DNA of 64,000 nt, taken from positions 28,844-92,843 of the forward strand of contig NZ_FNOK01000040.1 in assembly GCF_900106995.1 (NCBI RefSeq), read 5' to 3'. Position numbers and translations under genes: made by a program. How positions within the stretch are numbered: the stretch's first letter is position 1; each line of letters starts with the position of its first letter. Positions 1 through 8,467 of the stretch are shown here, piece by piece. A model generated the notes under the pieces. The model searched no databases. It was not told where the DNA came from and saw only the letters and a list, made by a program, of their open reading frames with translations. Source of the DNA: Saccharopolyspora shandongensis. GTDB lineage: Bacteria > Actinomycetota > Actinomycetes > Mycobacteriales > Pseudonocardiaceae.

Positions 1-2
1 CT

Positions 3-44
3 CGTGAGCGATAGTTCCGGTTCTCGCCGGAACGGCCGCTCACG
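3..44. repeat. Palindromic intergenic element, GTGAG family
   Basis: An 8-bp terminal inverted repeat (CGTGAGCG at 3-10, CGCTCACG at 37-44) encloses a second hairpin (TTCCGG at 15-20, CCGGAA at 27-32). It lies just past the stop codon of the ROK gene. Size, ends and nested design resemble the elements at 5603, 9510, 33388 and 41375, so it looks like one member of a dispersed family; it could also act as a transcription terminator for the ROK gene. Confidence 0.6.
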
Positions 45-57
45 ACCGTTGACCGTC

Positions 58-1293
58 TCATCGCGCCTCCTCCAACTGGACTTCCGGGTCGGATCGGATT
101 CCCACCGCTGTGGCGGGCAGGCCGAAGACCTGCTCCCGGGCGAGGCCGAGGGCCACTTGCAGGGCGCCCGCACGCACCGCGCGCTCGGTGCACTCCGCCG
201 GTTCCACGGGGGTGCGCGGCACGACGAGGCGGTGCAGCTCGGCGGCGACCAGGTCGGCGAACTGCCGGCCGCCGACCTGCGCGATTTCGGCGGTCAGCAG
301 CACGAGTTCGGGGTCGAGGACGCTGACGACCCCGGCGACGCCGGTGGCGACGCGGCGCGCCAGGTCGGCGAGGAACGCCTGCCCGGCGGCGCCCGCGGCG
401 TGCGCGGCCTGCACGGCCGCCGCGCCGTTGCGGGCCTTCAGGCCGTGCGCGCGGGCGAGCTTGTTGATCGACCGGTAGCTGAGCAGGCCGCCCAGCCGCG
501 AGCCGGTGCGGTCCACGCCGGTGTCCAGCCGGGCCCGGTCGGGCGCGCGCATCCAGTCGATCTCGCCCGCGCCGCCGGTGACCCCGCGGTGCAGCACGCG
601 GTCGATCACAACGGCGGCGCCGAGCCCGTCGCTGAGCCAGACCAGCACGAAGTCCCTGACCTGCTGGGCCCTCCCGGCGGTCATCTCCACGAGCGCGACC
701 AGGTTGACGTCGTTGTCGACGATCACGTCGGTGCCCAGTTCGGCGCGCAGCCGGCCGGGCAGGTCGAAGCCCTCCCAGCCGGGCAGGTGCGGGGCGAAGC
801 CGAGGTGCCCGGTGGCCGGGTTGACCGCACCCGGCGAGCCGATCACGACCTTGGCGAGCTGGTCGGGGCGCAGCTCGGCGCGGGCGGCGGCCTCGGTCAT
901 CGCGGTGGCGAACGCCAGCGGCGCGTCGTTGCCGGACGGCAGTGCGCTGCGGTGCTCCACGCGGATCTCGCCGGTGATGTCGGCGATCACGATGTCGACC
1001 TCGTCGGGGGTCAGGCTCACGCCCGCGACGTGCGCGAGGGCGCCGTTCACCGACCACATCTGGGCGGCGGGCCCGCGATTTCCGCCGCGCAGCTTGCCGC
1101 GGCGCACCATGCCGGCCTTCTCCAGCCGGGCGAGCAGCGCGACGGTCGCGGGCTTGGACAGGCCGATGGCGGCTTCGAGCTCGGCCCGGGTCAACGCGCC
1201 CCGCCGCAGCATCGCCTCGATCGCGGCCCGATCGTTGATCGCCCGCAGCAACCGCGGGCTCCCGTCCCGTGCCGCCCCTGCTTCCCGCGCCAC
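58..1293 (-). CDS. ROK-family transcriptional regulator
   Basis: A 411-residue protein with an N-terminal winged-helix domain (roughly residues 20-75, including LTRAELEAAIGLSKPATVALL) and a C-terminal ROK sugar-kinase fold (DNDVNLVALVE, then a glycine-rich stretch GVTGGAGEIDW). The length is normal for NagC/XylR-type repressors. The ROK zinc motif CxCGxxGC is absent: the segment after GEI contains no cysteines, and the usual His after GEIG is replaced. Kinase activity is therefore unlikely and a purely regulatory role is inferred. The gene stands alone, divergent from nothing obvious, so the sugar or carbon source it senses cannot be told from context. Confidence 0.85.
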   Translation of the reverse strand: MAREAGAARDGSPRLLRAINDRAAIEAMLRRGALTRAELEAAIGLSKPATVALLARLEKAGMVRRGKLRGGNRGPAAQMWSVNGALAHVAGVSLTPDEVDIVIADITGEIRVEHRSALPSGNDAPLAFATAMTEAAARAELRPDQLAKVVIGSPGAVNPATGHLGFAPHLPGWEGFDLPGRLRAELGTDVIVDNDVNLVALVEMTAGRAQQVRDFVLVWLSDGLGAAVVIDRVLHRGVTGGAGEIDWMRAPDRARLDTGVDRTGSRLGGLLSYRSINKLARAHGLKARNGAAAVQAAHAAGAAGQAFLADLARRVATGVAGVVSVLDPELVLLTAEIAQVGGRQFADLVAAELHRLVVPRTPVEPAECTERAVRAGALQVALGLAREQVFGLPATAVGIRSDPEVQLEEAR

Positions 1294-1511
1294 CGAAACC
1301 CCTATCCGTTAACTTCCTATACGGTTTCAGGGCACGCTAGTAACCCACCTCACACATGTCAATGGTCTGAACCAGGGACGCTGCGGAACGGCTCGGAAGC
1401 GCCGGGGGATCACCGGCAGTGAGTTTTCGGCGCAACAGCACCAAGTCTCGGCGTTTGAAATGGCAACGAGGCTCTTCAGAGGGTTTCGACTGTGGTTCGG
1501 CCTTTGTCCTT
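1294..1511. other. Upstream region of the ROK gene
   Basis: No credible gene is seen here. The part next to the ROK start is less GC-rich and contains an imperfect dyad, CCGT...ACGG around 1306-1324, with a TTAACTTCC core. It may be the ROK operator, but the symmetry is weak. The remainder up to the repeat at 1512 shows no recognizable signal. Confidence 0.3.
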
Positions 1512-1700
1512 GAAGCGGCGCAGCCGCTTAGCCCACCCTCGCAACCGGCACCGCCGCAGGTTCACGGCGCCCACCCGTCCGGGGTTCTCTCAGCGAGGAC
1601 AACCCCGACGTGGTGAATTGGCATTCATGCGGTCGGGCATCCCCCAGCGAGAAGGCCGCAGCAACTCCCGCAGGGGGCCGCCACCCGCACCCCCACGCAA
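1512..1700 (-). repeat. Copy A of a roughly 175-bp intergenic repeat
   Basis: This stretch matches 23299-23469 over most of its length, including the shared blocks TAGCCCACCC, CCGGCACCGCCGC, CGGGGTTCTC, GCGAGGACA, TGGCATTCATG and GCCACCCGCACC. One end carries a short hairpin, AAGCGGC-GCA-GCCGCTT. Copy B has ATGCGGC-GAA-GCCGCAT at the same point, so the paired bases changed together, which suggests a structured element. Read on the minus strand, it begins about 20 nt after the stop codon of the RNase H gene. A third, partial copy lies at 26146. Confidence 0.75.
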
Positions 1701-1721
1701 AAAGAGCCTGGAAACAGGTTC
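1695..1721 (-). terminator. Rho-independent terminator of the RNase H operon
   Basis: On the minus strand, GAACCTG-TTTC-CAGGCTC forms a seven-pair stem with one mismatch and is followed by TTTTTG. It starts at the last base of the TAG stop codon, as expected for the end of the four-gene minus-strand operon. Confidence 0.65.
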
Positions 1722-2857
1722 TACGACCAGTGGGAGATGTCGTTGACCAGGCGGACCGACGCGTTGCCGTCCGGGTAGAACTCCACGATCGACAGCGACG
1801 CCAGGTCCAGGTGCAGGCGGTAGAACATCGACGGGCCGACGTCCAGGGCCAGGCGCAGCAGCGCCTTGATCGGCGTCACGTGGCTGACCACGATGATCGT
1901 CTGCCCCGCGTACCGGGCCAGGAGGTCGTCGCGGGCCGCCGTGACCCGCTCGTAGACCGCGTCGAGGCTTTCGCCGCCCGGCGGCACGATGCTCGGGTCG
2001 CCGAGCCACTTCCGGTGCAGCCGCGGGAACTGCTCGGAGGCCTCCCCGAAGGTGAGGCCCTCCCAGTCGCCGAAGTCGGTTTCCAGCAGGCCGTCGTGGA
2101 AGTGCAGTTCACCGCCGGTCGCGTCGACCACCGCCTGCGCGGACTGCCGGGTCCTGGTCAGCGGCGAGGCGATCACCGGCGCGATGCCATCCGGCGTGAT
2201 CACGCCGTCCATCGCGGCCAGGCGCTTGCCCGCCGCGCGCACCTGCCGCTCCCCCAGCGGGGTCAGCGCGACGTCGCCCCGGCCGGAGTAGCGCCGGTCC
2301 ACCGACATCGGCGTCTGCCCGTGGCGCAGCAGCAGCATCTTCGTCGGCGTGCCGTCGGCGCCGAGCCATCCGGACGGCCGGATGCGCGCGGAGCTCGTGC
2401 TCGCCGTGCCGGACGTCGACGTGCCGCTCGACTTCTCGGCGCCGCCGCCGGCCTGCCGGTCCATCGCCTCGTTGGCCAGCCGGTCGGCGTGCGCGTTCTG
2501 GGCGCGCGGCACCCACTTCAGGTCCACGCGGCCGAACCCGGCGATCAGCTGCCGGGCCTCGGCGGCCAGCGGCTGCAGGTTGACGTGCTTGACCTTCCAG
2601 CGTCCCGCCAGCTGCTCGATGACCAGCTTGGAGTCCATCCGCACCTCGAGCTCGGCGGCACCGAGCTCGGCGGCGGCCCGCAGGCCTGCGATCACGCCCT
2701 GGTACTCGGCGACGTTGTTGGTCACCACGCCCAGCCCGATGGAGCGCTCGGCGAGCACCTCGCCGGACTCGGCGTCGCGAACCACCGCGCCGCATCCGGC
2801 CGGGCCCGGGTTGCCGCGCGATCCGCCGTCGGCCTCGACGACGACCCGCGAGCTCAC
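1721..2857 (-). CDS. Bifunctional RNase H / acid phosphatase (CobC-like)
   Basis: This 378-residue protein joins a type I RNase H domain to a histidine-phosphatase domain. The RNase H part (about residues 1-130) shows the acidic active-site set: D10 in VEADGG, E in NNVAEYQGV, D in RMDSKLVIEQL, and D in QNAHADRLAN. After a Ser/Gly/Ala linker, the phosphatase part carries LLLRHGQT (phosphohistidine), LLETDFGDWEG and SHVTPIKALL. The family removes RNA from RNA-DNA hybrids, and its phosphatase half resembles alpha-ribazole phosphatase of cobalamin synthesis. The GTG start overlaps the upstream stop codon by 4 nt (GTGA), which fixes the start and indicates translational coupling. The fusion corresponds to mycobacterial Rv2228c. 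Confidence 0.93.
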   Translation of the reverse strand: MSSRVVVEADGGSRGNPGPAGCGAVVRDAESGEVLAERSIGLGVVTNNVAEYQGVIAGLRAAAELGAAELEVRMDSKLVIEQLAGRWKVKHVNLQPLAAEARQLIAGFGRVDLKWVPRAQNAHADRLANEAMDRQAGGGAEKSSGTSTSGTASTSSARIRPSGWLGADGTPTKMLLLRHGQTPMSVDRRYSGRGDVALTPLGERQVRAAGKRLAAMDGVITPDGIAPVIASPLTRTRQSAQAVVDATGGELHFHDGLLETDFGDWEGLTFGEASEQFPRLHRKWLGDPSIVPPGGESLDAVYERVTAARDDLLARYAGQTIIVVSHVTPIKALLRLALDVGPSMFYRLHLDLASLSIVEFYPDGNASVRLVNDISHWS

Positions 2858-3585
2858 CGGTTCTCCCCGGTCCGCACCATGATCGCGCCGCACTCCTCGC
2901 AGCGGACCACGTCGTCGGCCGCAGCCTCGCGCACCTCGGTCAGCGCGGTGCGGTCGAGCTCGATCCGGCACGCGCCGCACCGGGCGCCCTGCAGCTGCCC
3001 GGCCGCGACGCCGCGCTGCGAGCGGATGCGCTCGTAGAGCGCGAGGAGGTCCGCAGGCATCGCCTTGGTGATCAGGTCCCGCTCGACCTTGCGGCGCGTC
3101 TCCGCCACCTCCAGGTCGGTGAGCGCCTCGTCGCGGCGCGACTGGATGTCCGCGAGCCGCTCCTCGGCGACGGCGACGGCCTCGCGCGACTTCGTCACGT
3201 TCGTTTCGAGGGCCTCGCGCTGCTCCATGACCTCGAGCTGCTCGTCCTCGAGGATGCCCTGGCGGCGGGCGAGCGTCTGCAGCTCGTGCTCCAGATCTTC
3301 GAGCTGCTTGGCGGACGCGCCGGCCGCCATCAGGTCGCGGTCCCGCCGCTCCCGGGCGCGCACCTGCTCGACCTCGTTCTCCAGCCGCTTGACCTCGCGG
3401 TCCAGGTCGCTGAACGCGGTCTGGGCGACCACCAGCTCGTCGCGCTTGGCGCGCACCTCGCCCTCGGCCTGGCCGATCTGGTCCAGCTCCGGCAGCGTGC
3501 GCCTGCGGTGCTCGATGCGGTTGAGCTCCGCATCCGCCTCCGCGAGATCGAGCAGCCGTCGCTGAACGGCGGGGTCGGCTTTCAC
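2854..3585 (-). CDS. Coiled-coil protein with C4 zinc ribbon
   Basis: A 243-residue protein. Residues of about 15-170 are charged, heptad-like helices (LPELDQIGQAEGEVRAKRDE onward), and the C-terminus holds a four-cysteine zinc ribbon (CGAC ... CEEC). This is the architecture of the Rv2229c family, whose biochemical role is not established; a nucleic-acid or partner-binding adaptor role is an inference. The GTG start overlaps the NIF3 stop by 4 nt, and the gene's own stop overlaps the RNase H start, so it is the middle of a tightly coupled operon. Confidence 0.9.
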   Translation of the reverse strand: MKADPAVQRRLLDLAEADAELNRIEHRRRTLPELDQIGQAEGEVRAKRDELVVAQTAFSDLDREVKRLENEVEQVRARERRDRDLMAAGASAKQLEDLEHELQTLARRQGILEDEQLEVMEQREALETNVTKSREAVAVAEERLADIQSRRDEALTDLEVAETRRKVERDLITKAMPADLLALYERIRSQRGVAAGQLQGARCGACRIELDRTALTEVREAAADDVVRCEECGAIMVRTGENR

Positions 3586-4439
3586 GCGAGCGCCCTCCCT
3601 GGGTCTGATGCCGCGCCGGCGTGGACGGTCCACGGGTCGGTGCGGCGGGTGGAAACGAGGACTTCGACTGTATCCGGCAGCGCGGCGGCGACGATGTCCG
3701 CGGCCTGTTGGCACCACGGCCACTCGCTCGCCCAGTGCGCCACGTCCACCAGGGCGGGCACCTGCGCCCCGGGCACGTCGGCGCGGGCCAGGTGCTCGCC
3801 GGCCGGGTGGTGCCGCAGGTCGGCGGTCACGTAGGCGTCGACGCCCGCGGCAGCCGCGGTCGCCAGGTAGGAATCGCCCGCGCCGCCGCACACCGCGACG
3901 GTGCGGATCGGCCGCTCGGGGTCGCCCGCACCGCGCACGCCCCAGGCCGTGGTGGGCAGGTTCTGCGCGACGCGGCTCACGAAGTCGCGGAACGGCTCGG
4001 CCTCGGGCAGCTCGCCGATGCGCCCGAGCCCGGTCTCGGCGCCCTCCGCGTGCGGCACCAGCGGCCGGAGCACCGTCAGGCCGATCGCCGCGGCCAGCGC
4101 ATCCGACACGCCCTGCACCGCGCTGTCGGCGTTGGTGTGCGCGCAGTACAGGCCGATGCCGGCGCGGATCAGCCGGTGCACGATCCGGCCCTTGGGATCG
4201 TCCGCGGGCACCCCGTGCACCCCGCGCAGCAGCAGCGGGTGGTGCGAAACCACCAGCTGCGCGCCGAAATCCACCGCTTCGTCCACAGTGGCCTCGACCG
4301 GGTCCACGCAGAACAGCACCCGCTGCACGACCGCGTCCGGGTCGCCGCACGCCAGGCCGACCGCGTCCCAGCTCTCCGCCAGCGCGGGCGGATACGCCTC
4401 CTCCAGCGCGCCGATCACCTCTCGAAGCCGCGTCACCAC
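3582..4439 (-). CDS. NIF3-family (Nif3-like dinuclear metal centre) protein
   Basis: A 285-residue protein of the NIF3/YbgI family. The metal-binding histidines are visible in VVSHHPLLLRG near residue 65 and in YCAHTNAD and DVAHWASE further on. The family folds around a dinuclear metal site. GTP cyclohydrolase I type 2 annotations exist for some members, but the function is not settled. It starts at a GTG only a few bases after the aminotransferase stop and shares a GTGA overlap with the next gene. The order aminotransferase, NIF3, zinc ribbon, RNase H follows M. tuberculosis Rv2231c-Rv2228c. Confidence 0.9.
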   Translation of the reverse strand: MVTRLREVIGALEEAYPPALAESWDAVGLACGDPDAVVQRVLFCVDPVEATVDEAVDFGAQLVVSHHPLLLRGVHGVPADDPKGRIVHRLIRAGIGLYCAHTNADSAVQGVSDALAAAIGLTVLRPLVPHAEGAETGLGRIGELPEAEPFRDFVSRVAQNLPTTAWGVRGAGDPERPIRTVAVCGGAGDSYLATAAAAGVDAYVTADLRHHPAGEHLARADVPGAQVPALVDVAHWASEWPWCQQAADIVAAALPDTVEVLVSTRRTDPWTVHAGAASDPGRALA

Positions 4440-4443
4440 CGGC

Positions 4444-5493
4444 TCACCCCCGTCCCAAGATGTCCCGTAATGCCTTCACCAGCAAAGCGTTCTGCGCCGG
4501 GTCGCGAACCGCGACCCGCAGGTGATCGGGGCCGAGCCCGGGGAACGTGTCGCCCCGGCGGACCGCGATTCCGTGCTGCCGCAGCGCTTCCCGCACTTCC
4601 GCCCCGCCGGCCACCTGCAGCAGCAGGAACGGGGCGCGGGCGGGCAGCGCGATCCGCAGCCCCGGGATGCCGTCGAGCTCGGCGACCAGCCCGGCGCGGT
4701 GCTCCTCGAACTCGGCCGCCGCCTGCCCGGATTCGGCCAGCGCCGCCGGCTCGCAGCAGGCGATCATCGCCTCCAGCACCAGCGCGTTGACCGGCCAATG
4801 TGGACGATAGCGGGACAGCCGCCGCAGCAGCTCCGGATCCCCCAGCGCGTATCCAGCGCGCAGCCCCGGCAGCCCCCACATCTTGGTCAGGCTGCGGAAC
4901 ACCAGCAGCCCGGGCTCCCGGCAGCCCGCGAGCGACTCCGGCTCGCCCGGCACGGTGTCGGCGAACGCCTCGTCGACGAGCACCACCCGGCCCGGCCGCA
5001 GAAGGCGCCGGATCTCCGCCGCCGGATGCAGCACCGACGTCGGGTTGGTCGGATTGCCCAGCACCACGAGATCCGCCTGCTCCGGCACCGCGGTGGCGTC
5101 CAGGCGGTAGCCGTCCGCCGGATCCAGCTGCACCCGCGCCACCTCGACACCCGCGGTGCGCAACGCCAGCTCGGGCTCGGTGAACGAGGGGTGCACCAGC
5201 GCGGCGAGGCGGGGGCGCAGCGACGGCAGGAGCGCGAAGCCCTCCGCGGCCCCGGCCAGCGGCAGGACCTCGTCGGCGGTGCGGCCGTGGCGGGCGGCGG
5301 CAGCCGACCGAGCGGCCAGGTCGTCGGCGGCCGACGGGTAGCGGCCGAGGCGGTCCAGCGCCGCCGCGAGGCGGTGGCGCAGCCACGCCGGGGGGCGGTC
5401 GAGGCGGACGTTCACCGCGAAGTCGAGCAGGCCGTGCTCGGCGTCGACGTCGCCGTGGTGGCGCAACGAATCCCGGTCGTCCCCGCTGTTCAT
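4444..5493 (-). CDS. cobC: PLP-dependent aminotransferase, Rv2231c/CobC type
   Basis: A 349-residue fold-type I PLP enzyme related to histidinol-phosphate aminotransferase and threonine-phosphate decarboxylase. Visible landmarks are NPTNPTS (cofactor/substrate loop), VDEAFADT (the Asp that binds the pyridine nitrogen), RSLTKMWGLPGLRAGY with the Schiff-base lysine, and a late Arg in LRVAVRDP. In cobalamin synthesis such enzymes make the aminopropanol-phosphate side chain, and the nearby cobD and CobC-like phosphatase support that link. The true substrate has not been shown by sequence. The ATG at 5493 is chosen because homology begins there; the upstream frame is a palindromic repeat. Confidence 0.85.
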   Translation of the reverse strand: MNSGDDRDSLRHHGDVDAEHGLLDFAVNVRLDRPPAWLRHRLAAALDRLGRYPSAADDLAARSAAAARHGRTADEVLPLAGAAEGFALLPSLRPRLAALVHPSFTEPELALRTAGVEVARVQLDPADGYRLDATAVPEQADLVVLGNPTNPTSVLHPAAEIRRLLRPGRVVLVDEAFADTVPGEPESLAGCREPGLLVFRSLTKMWGLPGLRAGYALGDPELLRRLSRYRPHWPVNALVLEAMIACCEPAALAESGQAAAEFEEHRAGLVAELDGIPGLRIALPARAPFLLLQVAGGAEVREALRQHGIAVRRGDTFPGLGPDHLRVAVRDPAQNALLVKALRDILGRG

Positions 5494-5602
5494 TCCGGGC
5501 AGTCTAACCAGGGCTGAATCGGGGCCGTGCGCCCCGAAGGCAGCGGTGATCCGACCGTCCCCCCGGCGGGTGCGCCGCGCCGGGCGGAGCGAGTCCCACG
5601 AG

Positions 5603-5649
5603 GTGAACGGACCGTTCGTCCCGATAGGCGGAGCGAACGGTCCGTTCAC
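5603..5649. repeat. Perfect 16-bp inverted repeat with self-symmetric arms
   Basis: GTGAACGGACCGTTCG (5603-5618) is repeated exactly in inverse at 5634-5649, with a 15-nt loop containing CGATAGGCG. Each arm is itself a palindrome of the form GAACGG-N-CCGTTC, so the sequence can fold as one long hairpin or as two small ones. It sits between the divergent aminotransferase and ptpA genes. It resembles the other GTGA-ended elements of the window, but it could also be a two-site operator. Confidence 0.7.
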
Positions 5650-5698
5650 TCCTCCGGTCCCCCCGGCCGGGCGCGAGCGGCCCGTACCCTCGGGAAAC

Positions 5699-6157
5699 GT
5701 GCACATCTCCTTCATCTGTACCGGCAACATCTGCCGTTCCCCGATGGCCGCCCTGGTGTTCCGCGAGCAGCTGCGGCGGGCCGGGCTGGACGGGCAGGTC
5801 GAGGTCACCAGTGCCGGGACCGGGCCGTGGCACGTCGGCGAGCCCGCCGATCCGCGCACCGCGAAGGTGCTCGCCGACCACGGCTACCCCACCGAGCACG
5901 TCGCGGCCCAGGTCGACGACCACCACCTGGACGCCGACCTGCTCGTCGCGATGGACGCCGGACACCTGCGCGCGGTGCGCCGCCTCGTCGACGGCTCGAC
6001 CGAGGTGCGGCTGCTGCGCTCCTTCGACCCGGACTCCGCCGACGGCGCCGAGGTCCCGGACCCGTACTACGGCGGGCCGAACGGGTTCGACGACGTGCTG
6101 GCGATGATCGAGGCCGCGACGCCGGGCCTGCTGGTCTGGGTCCGCGAACGGCTGTGA
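5699..6157 (+). CDS. ptpA: Low-molecular-weight protein tyrosine phosphatase
   Basis: A 152-residue LMW-PTP. The phosphate loop CTGNICRS (C7 to R13, CX5R followed by Ser) is at the N-terminus, and the general-acid aspartate is in the DPYYGG loop near residue 120. It hydrolyses phosphotyrosine in proteins; M. tuberculosis PtpA (Rv2234) is the secreted member in the same gene position. No signal peptide is present. The GTG at 5699 is used because the conserved N-terminus VHISFICTGN begins there; the frame further upstream runs through the palindrome at 5603. Its TGA overlaps the next start codon. Confidence 0.93.
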   Translation: MHISFICTGNICRSPMAALVFREQLRRAGLDGQVEVTSAGTGPWHVGEPADPRTAKVLADHGYPTEHVAAQVDDHHLDADLLVAMDAGHLRAVRRLVDGSTEVRLLRSFDPDSADGAEVPDPYYGGPNGFDDVLAMIEAATPGLLVWVRERL

Positions 6158-7032
6158 CGGCGATGCGCGACCAAGCCCGGGCGGCCGTAGCGGAGATCAC
6201 CGGGCGGACGCCCGACAACGTGCGACAGCTCAGCGGCGGCGACACAGCGGCCGCGTTCGCGGTCCGCCTCGACGACGGCACGACGGTCTTCGCCAAGACC
6301 GCACCGATGCCCGGCGCCATAGCGGCCGAGGCGGCATCGCTGGCCTGGCTCGCCGAGCCCGACGCCATCGCCGTCCCCGAGGTGCATGGCCACGACGAGA
6401 AATGGCTGGTCACCGAGCACATCCCGGCGGCGGCGCCGAACGCGCTCGCCGCCGAGCGCCTCGGCCGCGAACTCGCCGCGCTGCACGCGGCCGGGGCGAC
6501 CTCCTTCGGCGCAGCGCCGCCGGGCGGTCCGGCGGACGCGTGGATCGGGCTCGCCCGGATGCGCAACGAGCCGGGCGAGCAGTGGCCCGCCTTCTACTCC
6601 CGGCACCGGATCGAGCCGTACCTGCGCCGCGCCGTCGACGCGGGGACGGTCAGCGCCGAGGGCGGCGCGCTGATCTCGCTGGTGTGCGCGCAGATCGACG
6701 AACTCGCCGGGCCCGCCGAGCCGCCGGCCCGGCTGCACGGCGACCTGTGGAGCGGCAACGTGCACTGGGGTGCGCAGCGGGCGTGGCTGATCGATCCGGC
6801 CGCGCACGGCGGGCACCGCGAGACCGACCTCGCCATGCTGCGCCTGTTCGGCTGCCCCCACCTGGACCGCGTCGTGGCGGCGTACCAGGAGGTCAGCCCG
6901 CTGGCCGAGGGCTGGGAGCAGCGGATCGGCCTGCACCAGCTGTTCCCGCTGCTGGTGCACGCGGTGCTCTTCGGCGGTGGCTACGCGGGCCAGGCCGTCG
7001 CCGCCGCCCGATCCGCCCTCCGCGCCAGGTAG
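6154..7032 (+). CDS. Fructosamine kinase-family protein
   Basis: A 292-residue protein with the aminoglycoside/fructosamine-kinase fold: the nucleotide lysine region FAKTAPMPG, the catalytic loop HGDLWSGNVHW, and the metal-binding IDPAAHGGHRETDLAML. The family phosphorylates ketoamines on glycated proteins or small molecules so that the adducts break down; the bacterial substrate is usually unknown. The GTG start overlaps the ptpA stop (GTGA); an ATG nine bases later is an alternative. Coupling to ptpA is clear, yet from memory the mycobacterial locus lacks this gene between ptpA and SURF1. Confidence 0.88.
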   Translation: MTAMRDQARAAVAEITGRTPDNVRQLSGGDTAAAFAVRLDDGTTVFAKTAPMPGAIAAEAASLAWLAEPDAIAVPEVHGHDEKWLVTEHIPAAAPNALAAERLGRELAALHAAGATSFGAAPPGGPADAWIGLARMRNEPGEQWPAFYSRHRIEPYLRRAVDAGTVSAEGGALISLVCAQIDELAGPAEPPARLHGDLWSGNVHWGAQRAWLIDPAAHGGHRETDLAMLRLFGCPHLDRVVAAYQEVSPLAEGWEQRIGLHQLFPLLVHAVLFGGGYAGQAVAAARSALRAR

Positions 7033-7227
7033 GCGGTCAGCGGTACCCGACGACGAGACCGATCGCCGTCGTGCGCTTCCGCCGACGACTACGTCACACC
7101 GGCAGAACCCCCCGCCGGGCGGCGCCCGGTCGTGCGCGCGTCCCGGGCAAAACGGGCGCTGACCTGCCACGATCCGGCTCCCACAACCGAAAACCGCAGG
7201 TCAGATTACTTCGGCTACCGTGTAGGA

Positions 7228-8160
7228 GTGCGCCTGAAGTTCTTGCTACGACCCGGTTGGCTCGGCCTGATCGCACTGGTCGTGGTGTTCGCGTCGCTGT
7301 GCTTCACGCTCCTCGCGCCCTGGCAGTTCAGCCGCAGCGACGAAGCGCAGACGCGCAACAACGCCATCGCCGAGTCGTTCCACGCGCCGCCGAAGCCGTT
7401 CGCGGAGGTGCTGCCCGCGGGGCAGGTGCCGGACCAGCGGACCGAGTGGACGCAGGTCGTGCTGCGCGGGCAGTACCTGCCGGAGGGCGAAACGCTGGCC
7501 TGGCAGCGCACCGTGCTCGGCGAGCCCGCGTTCGAGGTGCTGACCCCGTTCCGCCTCGACGACGGCACGACGGTGCTGGTCGACCGGGGCTTCATCCGCC
7601 CGGTCGACGGCACCCGGGCACCGGACTACGCGGCCGCGCCGACCGGCGACATCTCGGTCACCGCCCGCGTCCGGACCGACGAGCAGGACAGCAAGCAGCG
7701 CCCGCTGTTCGAGCACGACGGGCATCGCTGGGCCTACGCGGTGAACGCGGCGACCATCTCGACCGGCACCGGCCTCGCCCTGCAGCCGGGCTACGTGGTG
7801 CTCAACGACGGCCAGCCGGGCGTGCTGGGCGCCATGCCGCTGCCGCGTCTGGAATCGGGACCGTACTTCTCCTACGCCCTGCAGTGGATCGCCTTCGGCA
7901 TCATGGCGATCATCGCCATCGGCTACCTGATGTACTCGGAGCTGCGCCCCGACGCCCGCCCTGCCTGGCACAACGCCCCGGCCGACGAGAAGTCCGCCGA
8001 CGGGCCGAAGCCCGTCGCGAAGAGCGGCCGCCGCCGGAAGATGTCGGTGGCCGAGGCGATCGCCGAGGAAGAGCGCCAGGAACGCGAGGAAGAGGCCCGC
8101 CGCAAGGCCGAAGCCGGGGCCCCGGCCGACGACGCGGCCCACCAGACCAACAACGCCTGA
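7228..8160 (+). CDS. SURF1-family membrane protein
   Basis: A 310-residue protein with the SURF1 layout: an N-terminal membrane helix (about residues 10-32, LGLIALVVVFASLCFTLLAPW), a long extracytoplasmic domain with VLVDRGFI and YVVLNDG, and a second helix (about 215-235, WIAFGIMAIIAIGYLMY). A charged, Lys/Glu/Arg-rich cytoplasmic tail follows. SURF1 proteins help assemble cytochrome c oxidase (haem a3 delivery). The tail (EEERQEREEEARRKAEAG) is typical of actinobacterial versions. The GTG at 7228 is chosen because the membrane helix follows immediately. The position matches Rv2235. Confidence 0.9.
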   Translation: MRLKFLLRPGWLGLIALVVVFASLCFTLLAPWQFSRSDEAQTRNNAIAESFHAPPKPFAEVLPAGQVPDQRTEWTQVVLRGQYLPEGETLAWQRTVLGEPAFEVLTPFRLDDGTTVLVDRGFIRPVDGTRAPDYAAAPTGDISVTARVRTDEQDSKQRPLFEHDGHRWAYAVNAATISTGTGLALQPGYVVLNDGQPGVLGAMPLPRLESGPYFSYALQWIAFGIMAIIAIGYLMYSELRPDARPAWHNAPADEKSADGPKPVAKSGRRRKMSVAEAIAEEERQEREEEARRKAEAGAPADDAAHQTNNA

Positions 8161-8170
8161 CGACGCCACG

Positions 8171-8206
8171 AGGTCCGCCCGATTTCGCCCGAAGTCGGGC
8201 GGACCT
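8171..8206. terminator. Convergent-gene hairpin after SURF1
   Basis: A perfect 12-bp stem (AGGTCCGCCCGA / TCGGGCGGACCT) with a 12-nt loop lies 10 nt after the SURF1 stop, in the 307-bp gap between the convergent SURF1 and cobD genes. There is no T-run. The loop/arm border carries GATTTCGCCCGAA, similar to the hairpins near 31300 and 55280. The rest of the gap shows only a TTTCGCGCGAAA palindrome at 8287. Confidence 0.6.
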
Positions 8207-8286
8207 CGGCGCGCAAGACGAGTTCCGATCTCCCTGAGGTCCGCGGGCACGCGCGGGACGTGGTCGCCCGGGGCTCAGGGCGGCGC

Positions 8287-8298
8287 TTTCGCGCGAAA
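8287..8298. repeat. TTTCGCGCGAAA palindrome
   Basis: A perfect 12-bp palindrome flanked by GGCGC and TCG. The same 12-mer occurs at 25223 and 25264, and a TTTCGCGAGAAA variant occurs in the jetC-jetD gap, always between genes. It may be a repeat family or a protein-binding site. Confidence 0.5.
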
Positions 8299-8467
8299 TC
8301 GCCATCGATGTCAGGCGGGCACGTACGCGGCGGGCGGAGCCGTTGTGAAACGGGCCCGGCCCGCGCCCATCGGGCTCGCGCGTTCCAATTTCCGCGGTTC
8401 AGGTGTCGTGAGCACGTTGGATCGCCACAGCGGCACAAACACTCACGGCGCCTGGGCAGGCGGAACG

